Shown here piece by piece: positions 34,303-45,083 of a DNA stretch of 64,000 nucleotides (its first letter is position 1; every line of letters starts with the position of its first letter). Source of the stretch: Chrysopilus asiliformis (Eukaryota > Arthropoda > Insecta > Diptera > Rhagionidae). Below the pieces are notes generated by a model. That model saw only the letters and a program-made list of their open reading frames with translations. It was not told where the DNA came from and did not search any database. The stretch is from positions 70,462,774-70,526,773 of the forward strand of contig OZ035962.1 of NCBI GenBank assembly GCA_964034945.1. The letters run 5' to 3'. The position numbers and the translations under genes are program-made.

Positions 34303-34979
34303 GGGTGGAATTTCGAAAAACCCCGAAAATCCCGCTCCAGGAATTGGGCGTTAATGAGTCAGTGAATAAATCACACCAAAGTTTTTCTATTAGAGAGACG
34401 AGAGATTAGAGAGCCTGTAATCTACTAACTACTGAGTAGGACAGAGTAAAACCACTCAGTAGGACAAACTAGGACCACTATCAGTTAACTGCAATTAGAA
34501 CTGCCTATTAGATAAGTTTTTTCACCAGGCTAGAACGGTCTGTAAACATTTTTAAATTTATTAAAACGCTTACGACTTTGAAATTTTTTGATATCTCACA
34601 CATGAATCTTTTACTTATATTAATCTATTTCGGTTATTTTGGCAATTATTTCTAACAATTGTTTTTGTCCACTCGCCAGATTATACGCTCTCTAGTTTTT
34701 AAATGACCGATTGATCTTTCTGGTACAAATCTCTAGGTTCTATACCTATACATTTTGTTTGCACGCTTAATGAAATGTGTTGCAAATTCACTTTGTTCGC
34801 ACCCCTAATGAAACTGCGGAAATTTATTTAATATTCTGACGTTTGTTGTCATTGGTAAAAATCCAAAATAATGTGAACAAAAGTGAAAATCGGCATTTTT
34901 TAGATCGTAAACCTACGTTATCCAGCAGAACTCTACAACTAAGCGAAGGAAAAAAAACCTTTTATATAGCTTGCTGTCA
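34303..34979. other. Spacer
   Basis: No gene. Short direct repeats of ACTCAGTAGGACA-type sequence occur near 34432-34470. Confidence 0.4.
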
Positions 34980-35105
34980 TATCTGTTTGTTTGTTTGCCT
35001 GTCTGTCAGGGTCAAATCTTGCAATTTAGTTTTGACCCACTTCCACTCGCCCAATTGACTTGAAATTTTGTAAACAAACGTAACTCCGATGAAAATACAA
35101 TATTT
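34980..35105 (+). repeat. Dispersed repeat family R2, copy 2
   Basis: GTTTGTTTGCCTGTCTGTCAGG, then TTTTGACCCACTTCCACTC and GTAACTCCGATGA, in the same order as 18660-18780. Confidence 0.5.
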
Positions 35106-35210
35106 TCACGACTTCATCCTTGTAAGGATGACGGAAGGTCCTGTTAAGATAACGTGATTATCCTTTTGCTCAATTTTCAAAAAATCCGTAAGGATATCTC
35201 AAAGGCTATA

Positions 35211-35230
35211 TCATATATATATATATATAT
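35211..35230. repeat. (AT)n microsatellite
   Basis: Ten consecutive AT-type units, directly beside the left TA target of the pogo-like element. Confidence 0.85.
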
Positions 35231-35258
35231 CATATTCGAAGACTAAAAAATATATATA

Positions 35259-36917
35259 AGGTAAGTGTACACTATTACGGCCTAGTACATTATTCCGTCC
35301 CATTTCATTAAAAGTCATAAAATAAGAAAACTGATCAACTTTTGAGGAAATCACTTGATAAAACTTGATCAGTAATGTTTACTGTGTCTAAAAATGAAGT
35401 GTAGTATATATTATTGTCTATCAATTACAATTAATAATCCTATTTTGATAAGTAATTCTGTGAAAAGTGCTGTGCCAAGTAAACGTGTTGTGTGAATCGT
35501 CAAGGAACTGAAGCAATTTTCTTAAGATCACAAAAAGTAAAAGGTAAGTCATTTCTAACTACATCTTTGTTTTTGTTAAAATTGTGCCTTTTTTTAAGTA
35601 TTTTTATTTGTATCAAAGTGTTACTCTGTGTTTTTTTTACTAAACAAGCCGTTTTACTGTCGGACGGAATTACGTTCACTAAATAATCTGACGTGTACAT
35701 TATTCCGTGCCTAGGACGGAATTGACGAATAATAATTAGTTTTTCTTTGGCTTTTTTTACAATCAATCATAAAATAAATAATTAGTTATCGGTTTTATTA
35801 AATAAAGTATACCATATAGGTGCACTTGAGCAAATTCCGGGCCACATTTTTTCTTACTGTTTTTTAGTTATTTGAGATTTTATCAACAACTTTTTTTATA
35901 TTATAAGAGAATCTTCTCCATACCACGTTTTTTGTTATTCATTACAATTTGTGTAAAATCCGAGAATTGTGTAACTTTATTATTATAAAATAAAAGAGTA
36001 ATATTTTTACTACAAGTTTTGATTAAAAACACTAAAATTATATTTATATTCTACTATTTTACTTAGCACGGAATTTGGTTCCCGATGTACAATATTCCGT
36101 GACAAAGACGGAATTCGCAATCGAATTAAAAACAATGACAATGTGCGGAGCCAACTGGCGTTGGCCTGAACACGATGAGGTCCTTTTTATGACGCTAAAG
36201 ATGTCTTGAAGAAAATTAACTTTCAACTGCTTTTAAATAATAGAGGAATTTATTCTATTCAAGACTTTAACTGAGCAAATAATGCAACTGTTTAAGAAAA
36301 TATATTTTATATTAACTTCAATGCAATGAATTGTGATTTTTTTTTATTTTTGTATTATATATAGAAAATATATATTTTTTTTATCGAATACATATTCTAT
36401 AATCGAATAAATACATATCTGCATAAATATTGTTTTTCTTATTTAAATATTTGTTGTGTTTTATAGGGAGGAAAATGATATTATGTATACTTAAGTGTTT
36501 AAACTTTCAAAAAATTCAAATTATTAAATTAAAATTTCTTCATATTGGATATTTCACGATTTACGCCGCTATTGTAACTGTTTTTATGTTTATTTCATAA
36601 AACTTAAGCTCTCTCATACTGCTTTGTGTGCAAAACTGCAATCCCCATAGATAGGCCGGAATTAGGTACTTACTAGCACGGAATTAAATACAACGTCATT
36701 TTTTTAGCACGGAATTACAGACAATTAAGGTGTTAACAAATTTATCAATAAATAATATAAAATATATTTTTACAAGTATGACACATATAAAAATCTACAC
36801 AGAATTGATACTAAATAATGCTAAAAAAGTTTGGCATTGCTGCTTTATCTTGGAAAAGCACAAATTCAACTGAAAGTGGCAGAACCCTTAATGGCACGGA
36901 ATATGGTACAGTTACCT
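35259..36917 (+). mobile_element. pogo-like DNA transposon with TA duplication and CACGGAAT repeats
   Basis: Left end AGGTAAGTGTAC and right end GTACAGTTACCT are inverted with one difference, each flanked by TA. Many ACGGAAT/ATTCCGT copies are scattered through both subterminal zones, probably transposase-binding sites. A fossil of a pogo-type C-terminal region lies at about 36123-36274. A GTAAGT-type donor follows CAAAAAGTAAAAG near 35543, hinting at a lost first exon. Confidence 0.7.
36123..36274 (+). pseudogene. pogo/jerky-type transposase C-terminal relic
   Basis: One frame reads GANWRWPEHDEVLF and the next continues FYDAKDVLKKINFQLLL, NNRGIYSIQDFN and stop. The two parts are joined by a one-base frameshift. 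A W-x-W-P-x-x-D motif followed by a D-V/I-L hydrophobic stretch ends many pogo-like transposases. The rest of the coding region is too decayed for me to read. Confidence 0.5.
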
Positions 36918-37325
36918 TAAACGTGGCAAAAGACAGACGTGATTTTGAAATTTCCGTCATACTAATCAAATACAAATGACTAAAGATAAAATTTAAAAAA
37001 ATTAAAAAAATGCACTAAAAAGGAAAAAATAATTTTTCGATATTGGTGTATTAAAAATAAAAGCGAGATAAAACCATGAAAAATATAATAAATATTTATC
37101 TCGCTTTTATTTTTGTTAGACCAGCACCAAAAAAATTTTTTTTTTAAAGTATTTTTTAAATAAAAGCTTGTTTTTAAAAAAAAAAATAAAGTTGGGAATA
37201 AATGGTTTCATTCTCTCGCGAATAGAATGAAATCAAGTCATTGTCATGCAATTCATTCTTTCGCGAATGAATGAATTCTAAAATTCTCCGCTTGAGAATG
37301 AATGAATTTCGAATATCCTCCGTAC

Positions 37326-37786
37326 TAGGGATGTCAAAAAAGAACCGGTTACCCGGTGTTTTTGCTTCGGTTAACCTGTTTTTTCCGGTGTTTTTTTTTT
37401 GCACGGTTATACCCGGTGTTTTTTTAAAAGCCAAAAACCGTTCAAAAAAACCGATCATTTTTTTTTGTACGGAAAAATAGTTTTAAACCAATTTTCGTGC
37501 AACTGATTTGTTAGAAACACTTCTTTTTAGGCACTTTAAACCAAATAAAATATTATATTGTGCCATTTATGGCCTCTTAATGGATTATATGGCACTTCAC
37601 GTCTTTTGTTTGTATTATAGCGTATTTTTTGCGTCTAAGACCTAACTTACCCATTTTGAACAAAACGGTTTTTCGGTGTTTTAATAACCGGTTTTTTGGA
37701 TCCGGTTAAACCGGCCCGGTTTAAACCGAAGTCTTAAAAACCGGTTTAACCGAAAACCGGTTTTTTTCAAAAAATTTACATCCCTA
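37326..37786. mobile_element. Non-autonomous hAT element, 8-bp TSD CTCCGTAC
   Basis: Ends TAGGGATGT and ACATCCCTA are inverted, and CTCCGTAC lies on both sides (37318-37325, 37787-37794). Numerous AACCGG/CCGGTT motifs crowd both subterminal zones. No transposase. The exact TSD means insertion can be placed precisely in an ATTC-rich host repeat. Confidence 0.9.
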
Positions 37787-37878
37787 CTCCGTACCCTGAT
37801 AAAAACATCACTTTTTTTTAAAATATGAAATATCGTGATAACGGTAGTAAGAATTTTATTGTCTTGAATTCTTCCTTA

Positions 37879-38337
37879 AGCCCGTAACAGATTGACCGGC
37901 AGTAGCAGTAGCAGTGGCAGCAAAATGTTCTGATTGGCTGAAATCCGACAACATGGCGGCACATGCAGTGAAAATATTTTTGCTGCTCGGTCATCTCAAA
38001 TCCTAATTTTGCTGCATGTGCACATGCAGCAAAATTTAGTGAGGTTAGGTTTTTCAAAAAAAGCGCCAAACGATATAAAAACATTTGAAAGCTAAAAGAA
38101 AAAATCAACTCAGTTTCTTTGAAGACTTAGTGTGTGCTTAATAAATTATATTTTTGCAACATCATTAACAAAAAAACAATAAAACTGAATTTGATCTGAA
38201 ATCTGAGACACTAGTAACCGAATGTCAAAATGTTGCTGCCACTGCATGTGAAATCCAATGTGTTTCAACGAACAGCATTTCTTTATTTACTGCCACTGCC
38301 ACTGCTACTGCTACTGCCGGTCAATCTGTTACGGGCT
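37879..38337. mobile_element. Harbinger-type MITE with 42-bp perfect TIRs
   Basis: The left TIR at 37879-37920 (AGCCCGTAACAGATTGACCG...) is repeated without error in inverted form at the right end, with TTA on both sides (37876-37878, 38338-38340). TIRs carry GCAGTA/GCAGTG hexamer runs, one more unit on the right than on the left. Perfect TIRs suggest a young copy. No ORF. Confidence 0.85.
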
Positions 38338-38417
38338 TTAAACTTTTGTTTTTTCGAAAAGCCGTTAACTTGTAAGCAATTCGCAAAAATTCAATTTTTA
38401 ACTTTTTACTGACAATA

Positions 38418-39044
38418 GCTGCGTTCCCGACCCATGTAAAAACTACTGTGAAGTACTGACCAGCAACTTTTCTCGGGAACGCACTTTTGAATGATTACTA
38501 GTAAAATTAACCTCACAATTATAGAGCGCACACAATTTGAAAATTGTAAATATGAAAATAATTTCGCAATCAACAGAGATACAAAATATCTGAGAAGAAA
38601 ATTAAATTAAATAGAATAAATGAACCTGCAATGAGGGGAAGGCCATATTTTGTGCGTTATCGACATAATTTCGAGATGCGAAACAAAATACTATTTCGTT
38701 TCAACACATATTTCAATTTAGAGATATTAGACCTTCGGGTGGTTATTCCAACACAGTAATTGCAATCTAATTTCATTCTGGAGAACATTTGTACTTCAAA
38801 TCAAATGTTTTCCTTGATTTTTCATAGCGGAAGTGTTTTAATGTACGAAAACAAACAAAAGTGACAGTTCGTTCTAACCTTAAAACCCGGATTTTCACCT
38901 ATTGGAAAACTTAGGAAGTTCGGACATCTGACTGATTTTTTTGTCAAAATTGCACACGAAAATTTACTGCGGACTAAGAGGATGTGTAGATGCGAATGTT
39001 CCGCAGTACTTCGCAGTAGGTTTTTCATGGACCTGGAACGCAGC
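38418..39044. mobile_element. DNA element with GCTGCGTTCC termini
   Basis: Left end GCTGCGTTCC-CGACCCATG and right end CATGGACCTGGAACGCAGC are inverted, and similarity continues through AAAACTACTG and GAAGTACTG. TA (or AAT) flanks both ends. The interior has no recognised domain. Confidence 0.65.
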
Positions 39045-39362
39045 TAATATCTCGACAACGCCAAAATACATCTGATACCGGTAAAAGATGAAATTGTAGG
39101 TATTTTATTAAATTCAAGTCATTTTATTCAATTCAAGTCATACATAAAACCACCGAAATTTCGTTAGCTTATGAGATAATCGTGAAAAACTGAAGTTTTT
39201 CGAAATAACGGAGTAACTCGCGAAAAACAAAACTACGACTTTTAAAGAACCGCCATGGGTTTTCGGATTTTCAAAACCCTCGTTTTACTGAGTGCCTATA
39301 CATCAAAGACATATCGTCGCTTGAGTTTTAATAAAACCAGCTTTTAATAATTGTGGCAATTT

Positions 39363-40235
39363 TCTTACTTTCTTCTACGGAGTATAATAAAGTATTGTAT
39401 TCATGAAAAATTTCGACCTCTTAATTTTGCCTAAAAAACATTTCCCGATCACTCCTGAGTCGATTGGAGTAATATTAAAAAAATGTCGTTCTGTCAGTCT
39501 GTGTACAAGATTTCTCAAAAACTAATAGAGCTAGCGCTATGAAATTTTATAGGCATGTCGGGTCCTGAAATGGGACGTGGAAATCCGTTAACCGGAAGTA
39601 TCCAAAATGGCGGTTTTTCAAAAATCTTTCTCGATTTACTCCCAAACTATGTGTTTTTTAGTGGCCTTAAGTATGACAAAACTTGGAGAAAATAAAATTT
39701 CCCACACTTTTGTCTTTAGCTATAACTCGATATCTCAACCTGTTATCGAGATAAACCGTTATTTCCAAAAAAAACAGTTTTTTGCGATAATCTCGAAAAT
39801 TAACGGGTTTTTGCTGACTGAATTAATGAGAATGGTATTGTATGAAGTGAATTAATGAGAATGGCATTCTGCACAATTTTGTCTTTTACCGATATCCGTT
39901 ATATTTTACCGTTATTGAGATATTTTCATTAATATGTAAAAAATCATATTTTTGCGAATAATTTGCAAACTAACGGTTTTTCGACAAATCAGTTAAAAGA
40001 ATAATTAAAGATGTTAACATTTTCTACCTTTTTTCCATTTACCGTAAATTGATATCTTTTACAGTTCTCAAGTTATCTCAAATTTTGTACGTTTTTGATA
40101 TTATTGGATGAACCAACAATTTATTGGGAGGTCGTCTTAGGTTGACAACGCGACAGGGCTCTAGCGTAAATTGCACAGGGTCGTAGATTTTGTAGAAGAA
40201 AGTTTTGTGTTGACCACAACTGATATTTTTACAAA
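39363..40235 (+). repeat. R1 repeat, long copy (left arm of a large inverted repeat)
   Basis: Runs from CTTTCTTCTACGGAGTATAA through CATTTCCCGATCACTCCTG, TTTCTCAAAAACTAATAGAG and serial AACCGTTA/GATATCTTTTAC phrases to GTTGTGTTGACCACAACTGA-like sequence. The reverse complement at 43385-44742 follows the same path with small differences plus one insertion. Confidence 0.75.
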
Positions 40236-40821
40236 AGTTTATTCCCAAAATTCATAAAACTAAAATTTATTATTTCCCAAATGATAGAATGAAACGAAAA
40301 CTCCAACCATGGATCGGACGACATATGGTTCCTTTTGTTGTTGAGAATAATGGAGATTCAATATGTTAACTTTTGAGCTTAATTCACCTTTTTCTAAATT
40401 CAATTTTTAACCGGCAAAGTTTTGCATAACTTTTAACGATCATCTCAATTGGTCGAAAAAGCAAATTTGAAAACTATCGCCGCCGATTCGATTTGCAATG
40501 AAAGAACGACTGGTCATCGTATTGACAAGGAATGTTTGCAACTTGCCACACACAAACTTTTCATGCCACAGTTAGGTTATACAGTTCAACATAAAGGATT
40601 GTCGCCAGTTCAAAAAATTTTAAATACGAAATGTACTTTTCCTGTAAATATGTGTACACAGTCCAGTCAATAAAATGCTTATGAGTAGATCAAACACTTT
40701 TGAGTTGTAGAATTTCTATAAATCTACATGCATAACTCTTGGGTCACAAAAGAAAAGTTTTATATATCTGTCAGTAAAAGGAACTGAAAAGTTTTGGTTT
40801 GGGATTGTGCGTAATTTAGTA
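40236..40821. other. Spacer with an unidentified open frame
   Basis: A 74-codon frame at 40449-40673 (ADSICNERTTGHRIDKECLQ and on) has mixed composition and no recognised domain or splice context. It may be a relic of the LINE upstream region. Confidence 0.3.
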
Positions 40822-41472
40822 TATAAGGTGATCAAAAACAGTGTGATCAAAAACTCACCTCATCTTGTTGATCTAGGAGTCACATTAGACTCAAAGTTGA
40901 ATTTTGACTTGCATATCCACCAGGTGGTATGTAAAGCAAACTCTGTTTTAGGACTTGTTAAACGTTTTTCTAAGGAGTTAAACGATCCCTATGTGTTAAA
41001 ATATATTTATTCATCGTTAGTTCGTCCTATTCTTGAATATGCTTGTGTTGTCTGGAGTCCGTTTTATGCATGTAAAATTAAACGTATTGAAAGTGTTCAA
41101 AGAAGATTTTTACGATTCGCTTTAAGATTGTTACCATGGAATGACTCATTGATGCTTCCTCCATACTCTGAGAGGCTTAAGCTCCTTAATATGGTTTCCT
41201 TAGAGGACAGACGTACTATGCATCAAATAGTATTCATCAACGAACTTTTGTCGGGTAATTTGAATGCACCTGATTTACAATCTTCGGTAAATCTTAATGC
41301 CCGTCCCCACTTACTTCGGCACTCTTGTTTTATTTATACGGACACTCACTGTACCAATTATGGTTTAAATGAGCCAATGACGTCCATGTCACTCCTTTAC
41401 AATAGGGCTAAATTCTGCGATTTTAATTTAAGTAAAAAAATCATAAAGTCTAATTTTGATCTTTTGACGTAA
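40822..41472 (+). pseudogene. 5'-truncated LINE ORF2: reverse transcriptase C-terminal region
   Basis: The open frame codes about 216 residues ending in stop at 41472. Landmarks are HLVDLGVTLDSKLNFDLHI, then ANSVLGLVKRFSKEL, YIYSSLVRPILEYACVVWSP, KIKRIESVQRRFLRF and a C-terminal SLLYNRAKFCDFNLS. This is the region after the RT palm in jockey/I/CR1-like LINEs. The polymerase and endonuclease are missing, so it is a truncated copy. The reading frame is undamaged, so it is fairly young. The exact 5' junction is unclear. An in-frame stop at 40708 bounds it. Confidence 0.8.
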
Positions 41473-41590
41473 ATTTATATATATATACGTACATTTAAGC
41501 TTAAATATATGATATATTGATTTTGTTTGGCAATCAGATGGATTTGTATCCTGTTGATTTATAATAAAGATATTAATAAAGAAAGGTAAT
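41473..41590 (+). repeat. LINE 3' UTR and tail
   Basis: AT-rich UTR ending in AATAAAGATATTAATAAAGA, a simple-repeat tail that closes the LINE insertion. Confidence 0.6.
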
Positions 41591-41854
41591 GTTTTTTTTT
41601 CAATGATTTTCTAAAAAAAAAATTTTTCATCCTATTACCGGACTAAACAAAATTTCCACTGCCCCATTACCGGAAATCGAGAGACCTATAACCGAAATAT
41701 AGAAAAAAATTTAAGTTTGATGTTATTTTTATTTTCAAGAATTTTTTAATTAACAAATTAAAAATAAATTTATATAAAATCAGATTTTTATTCATTCCGA
41801 GAAAAATAAACGTGTATACACAAAAAAAACAATATATTTACAATATTTTAATAG

Positions 41855-41863
41855 GTTCTAGTC
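41855..41863. repeat. Left target duplication of the THAP element
   Basis: GTTCTAGTC here matches 42794-42802. Depending on where the TIR is taken to start, the duplication is 7-11 bp. Confidence 0.7.
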
Positions 41864-42793
41864 CAAGGTGTATGAACTTGGACTACGGAGTACTCCCGTT
41901 TGTATCGTACACACCAAGCGCCAGTGTGAGTGTGCTGTGACGTAACAACCGCGCTCTGAGTGCACCGATGAATATAAGTTTATCTCGGCAGTATCAAACA
42001 CCAAACGATTTCGATGGTGGGTAGAAAGTGTGCTATGCCAAAATGTCAAAGCGTTAGGGAAAATAAATGTCCAGCAAAAAAAACTTTCCACCAGTTTCCT
42101 AAAAATAAGGAGTTAAGGAAAAAATGGTTACGATTTTGCTAAATTTCAATTAAAAAAGATAACGCACGTTTAGCATTATGCTCACTGCACTTTGATAGCA
42201 GTGCTTTTGAAAACGAGTTAAAATCGAAGCTTTTGAACAAAAAGAATGAAACAAATTCTAAGGCGAGGAAGTAAGTATATTTTATTTCATTTATTGAAAT
42301 AAGTGCACTCAATCGAAACTGTTGTTCTCAATGGAGCTATTTTTCTCATTTTTTCTTTGATTTTGTCCTGGTTAATAGATATGCTAAACTTCGTGTTGAC
42401 ATTCGATGCAAGCAATTTAATCAAACACTTAAGGAACAGAAAATACTGAAAAGAAAGCATAGAGCGGACGAAGATTTTCGTCAATCTAAATTAATTTCGT
42501 CAATCTTAATCAACAATGTACTAAAAAAATCACAAATAAAAAATACTTTCCATTCAAACTTACTCTATTTTCATATACATATTGCATATACTCTTTAATT
42601 TGATCTATTTGTACGTTATATTAAAACACCTAAACAAAAAAAACTATATAAACATCTCAGATCTAAGTAATCGCATAAATCTCCCATAAGAAACCACAGG
42701 CACCATCGATTCTGTTTGCGGTTGTGACGTCACACATGCAATATTTGATAGTAGTGGACGGGAGTATTCCACCTCTCTAGTTGATACACCTTG
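41864..42793 (+). mobile_element. 930-bp DNA transposon carrying a THAP-domain gene
   Basis: 36-bp TIRs starting CAAGGTGTAT match at about 27 positions, ending in a shared TACTCCCGT block. Subterminal GTGACGT-ACAACCGC is also inverted between the two sides (about 41935-41953 and 42718-42734). GTTCTAGTC flanks both ends. The only coding content is a two-exon THAP protein. THAP domains occur in P-element and some other DNA transposases, but no catalytic domain fits in 930 bp. This is a deletion derivative or a non-autonomous element keeping a DNA-binding protein. Confidence 0.8.
42014..42598 (+). pseudogene. THAP zinc-finger protein gene with a premature stop
   Basis: Exon 1 (42014-42270) begins MVGRKCAMPKCQSVRENKCP, with C-x4-C, then FHQFPKNKEL and KKWLRFC, then TAA at 42140, then ISIKKDNARLALCSLHFDSS. 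The C2CH zinc ligands (C-x4-C ... C-x2-H-F), the F-P pair and the Trp of a THAP domain are all present; the only defect in the domain is the stop. GTAAGT follows at 42271 and an acceptor TTAATAG ends at 42378, with phase preserved. Exon 2 is Lys/Gln-rich and probably coiled coil (FNQTLKEQKILKRKHRADED), ending at 42598. The product would bind DNA. With the stop it yields only 42 residues. Confidence 0.7.
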
Positions 42794-42802
42794 GTTCTAG
42801 TC
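42794..42802. repeat. Right target duplication of the THAP element
   Basis: GTTCTAGTC, matching 41855-41863. Confidence 0.7.
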
Positions 42803-43384
42803 CGATAATAGGACGTTGCTGTTAACGACACTTGGTGTTAATGACATCATCGGTCTATACTGTTATCACGGCCTCTGCTGTTGCAACGTAGAAACCTTAC
42901 AAATGTTGTAATTCATCCATGGTTCGCAATCCATGTAAAAACTCTAGGTGTTACGAAACCTCAAATGAGGAGGCCCAGGGTCTCTGAGATATGTACCGCC
43001 GAGGATGATGAGTAGGACATTTTACCTAACTATCTTATGATTGAGGGAGGGTCAGTACAGTTACAACGATTTGCTTGAATCAATCCGAATGTAATATTAA
43101 GCGTAAGAACTGCTTGAAGACAAAATTTAGTTCAGTAATAAAATTACAAAAAATCTGTTTTTCTTGATTCTTAAAAATTCAATGACAACCATTTATGTTT
43201 AACTCAATCAGAACTCTTCTTTGGAACTGCAAACAAGTATTACATGTAATTCGTACATGATTTGCAGATTCGTCATATAAATACTCCAAAAGGAGCGTAG
43301 AGTCCGTATATCGGGGAAAATGACAACGAAAAAACAATTTTAATAGAAATAACAAGAAAAAAATCAGTTGTGGTCAACACAAAA
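42803..43384. other. Spacer
   Basis: No supportable feature. A short ACGGCC/GTTGCTG-type GC patch follows the THAP element. Confidence 0.35.
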
Positions 43385-44742
43385 CTTTCTTCTACAAAAT
43401 CTACGATCCTGTGCAATTTACGTTATAGCCCTGCCGTATTGTCAACCCAATACAACCTCCCAATAAATTGTTGGTTCATCCAAAAATATCAAAAACGTAC
43501 AAAATTTAAGATAACTTGAGAACTGTAAAAGATATCAATTTACGGTAAATGGCAAAAATGTAGAAAATGTTAACATCTTTAATTATTACTGATTTGTCGA
43601 AAAACCGTTAGTTTGGAAATTATTCGCAAACATATGATTATACCCGTATGGTGAAACCAAAGGGTATATTAACTTTGGCTTACCGATTGTAACGCCAAGA
43701 TCCCGTCATCGCACAAAAAAATGAATTACACCAGTGTGTTTAGAATGATAAAAATATTTAATTTCTGCATGTCCGTCCGTCTGTCTGTCTGTGGCGCGGA
43801 TTGCGGGCGCACGGATTGAGCTAGAGACTTAAAAGTTTGCACAGATCCGTTTTTCGTAAAATGCGAGGCTAAGTTCGTTAATGGGCAAAAATGGACCATT
43901 AGGGGGGGGGGTACCCCCCATACGAACGAAATCGTTTTTTGTGAATATCTCAAAAACGGTGCATCTTATCAAAAAAGTCCAAGAACAAAAGTTATTTAGG
44001 ATATGATTGTACATAAAACTCCCATACATCAAAATCCGATTGGAATAAATTTTAAAAAATCTTATTGGAAAGTTTGACTTCAAGTGGAATTTTGGTATAA
44101 CTGTTCGAATTTTGATACGAATATCACCATACGGGTCTCCAATGATTGCCAGATTGGCAATTATAGCTTTTGTTATGTTTTTTTTACATATTAATGAAAA
44201 TATCTCAATAACGGTAAAAGACAAAATTGTGCAGAATGCCATTCTCATTAATTCACTTCATACATTCAGTCAGCAAAAACCCGTTAATTTTCGAGATAAT
44301 CGCAAAAAACTGTTTTTTTTTGGAAATAACGGTTTATCCCGATAACAGGTTGAGATATCGAGTTATAGCTAAAGACAAAAGTGTGGGAAATTTTATTTTC
44401 TCCAAGTTTTGTCATACTTATGGCCACTAAAAAACGCGTAGTTTGGGAGTAAATCGAGAAAAACGAAATTGCGATTTTCGAAAAACCGCTATTTTGGATA
44501 CGGATTTCCACCAAAAGTTGTAGGATCGTCCCATTTCAGGACCCAACATGGCTATAAAATTTCATGGCGCTAGCTCTATTAGTTTTTGGGAAATCTTGTA
44601 CACAGACTGACTGACAGACAGAAAGACATTTTTTTAATGACTCCAATCGACTCAGGAGTGATTGGGAAATGTTTTTTAGGCAAAATTAAGAGGTCGAAAT
44701 TTTTCATGAATACAATACTTTATTATACTCCGTAGAAGAAAG
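43385..44742 (-). repeat. R1 repeat, right arm of the large inverted repeat
   Basis: Reverse complement of 39363-40235 with scattered differences, extended by a ~490-bp insertion at 43643-44135. Together the arms enclose about 3.1 kb that contains the LINE fragment and the THAP element. Confidence 0.75.
43643..44135 (+). mobile_element. Element with CCCGTATGGTGA / TCACCATACGGG ends, inside R1
   Basis: The 12-bp ends are perfect inverted repeats. Interior landmarks are ACACCAGTGTGTTTAGAATG, a GTCCGTCCGTCTGTCTGTC tract and GGATTGAGCTAGAGACTT, which tie it to family R3. A second TIR-bounded copy, inverted, is at 60281-60739. Comparison with the left R1 arm shows extra sequence also to the right (through TTGCCAGATTGGCAATTA), which is present beside the other copy too. 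The true element is therefore larger than the CCCGTATGG ends. Confidence 0.7.
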
Positions 44743-45081
44743 TAAAAAATACATCTGATGTGAACAGCACATGACTTTCTTTTGGAAAATCTACGTCCTT
44801 GCGCAATTTAAAGGGTGATTTTTTTAGAGTGGTATAACTTTAAAATGAAATAAAAATGCATATAATTTAAGTTTGAATCCAAATTTATTTTGTGTCCACC
44901 ACGACTAGGTAGTATTTTTGAGGCCTTATAATTAGTTTGGGTTGACGGATAGTAAGTAGATTGGACCAATAATAGTAGTAGATTAATACTAATATTAGCG
45001 AATTTTGAAAAAAAACCCTTTTCTACCTACGCCGATATACCAATTTTTATAACTAAAGCTAAATAGCTTTATCATTCATAA
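44743..45081. other. Spacer
   Basis: Contains AGGGTGATTTTTTTAGAGTGG at 44812 and AATAGTAGTAGATTAATAC near 44968. No defined feature. Confidence 0.35.
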
Positions 45082-45083
45082 TA

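Noticed and set aside
40449..40673. 74-codon frame upstream of the LINE fragment as an independent gene
   Set aside because: No domain, no splice context and no TIR; kept only as a note in the spacer.
41858..42091. 77-codon minus-strand open frame over the THAP element
   Set aside because: Antisense to the THAP exon and overlapping the left TIR.
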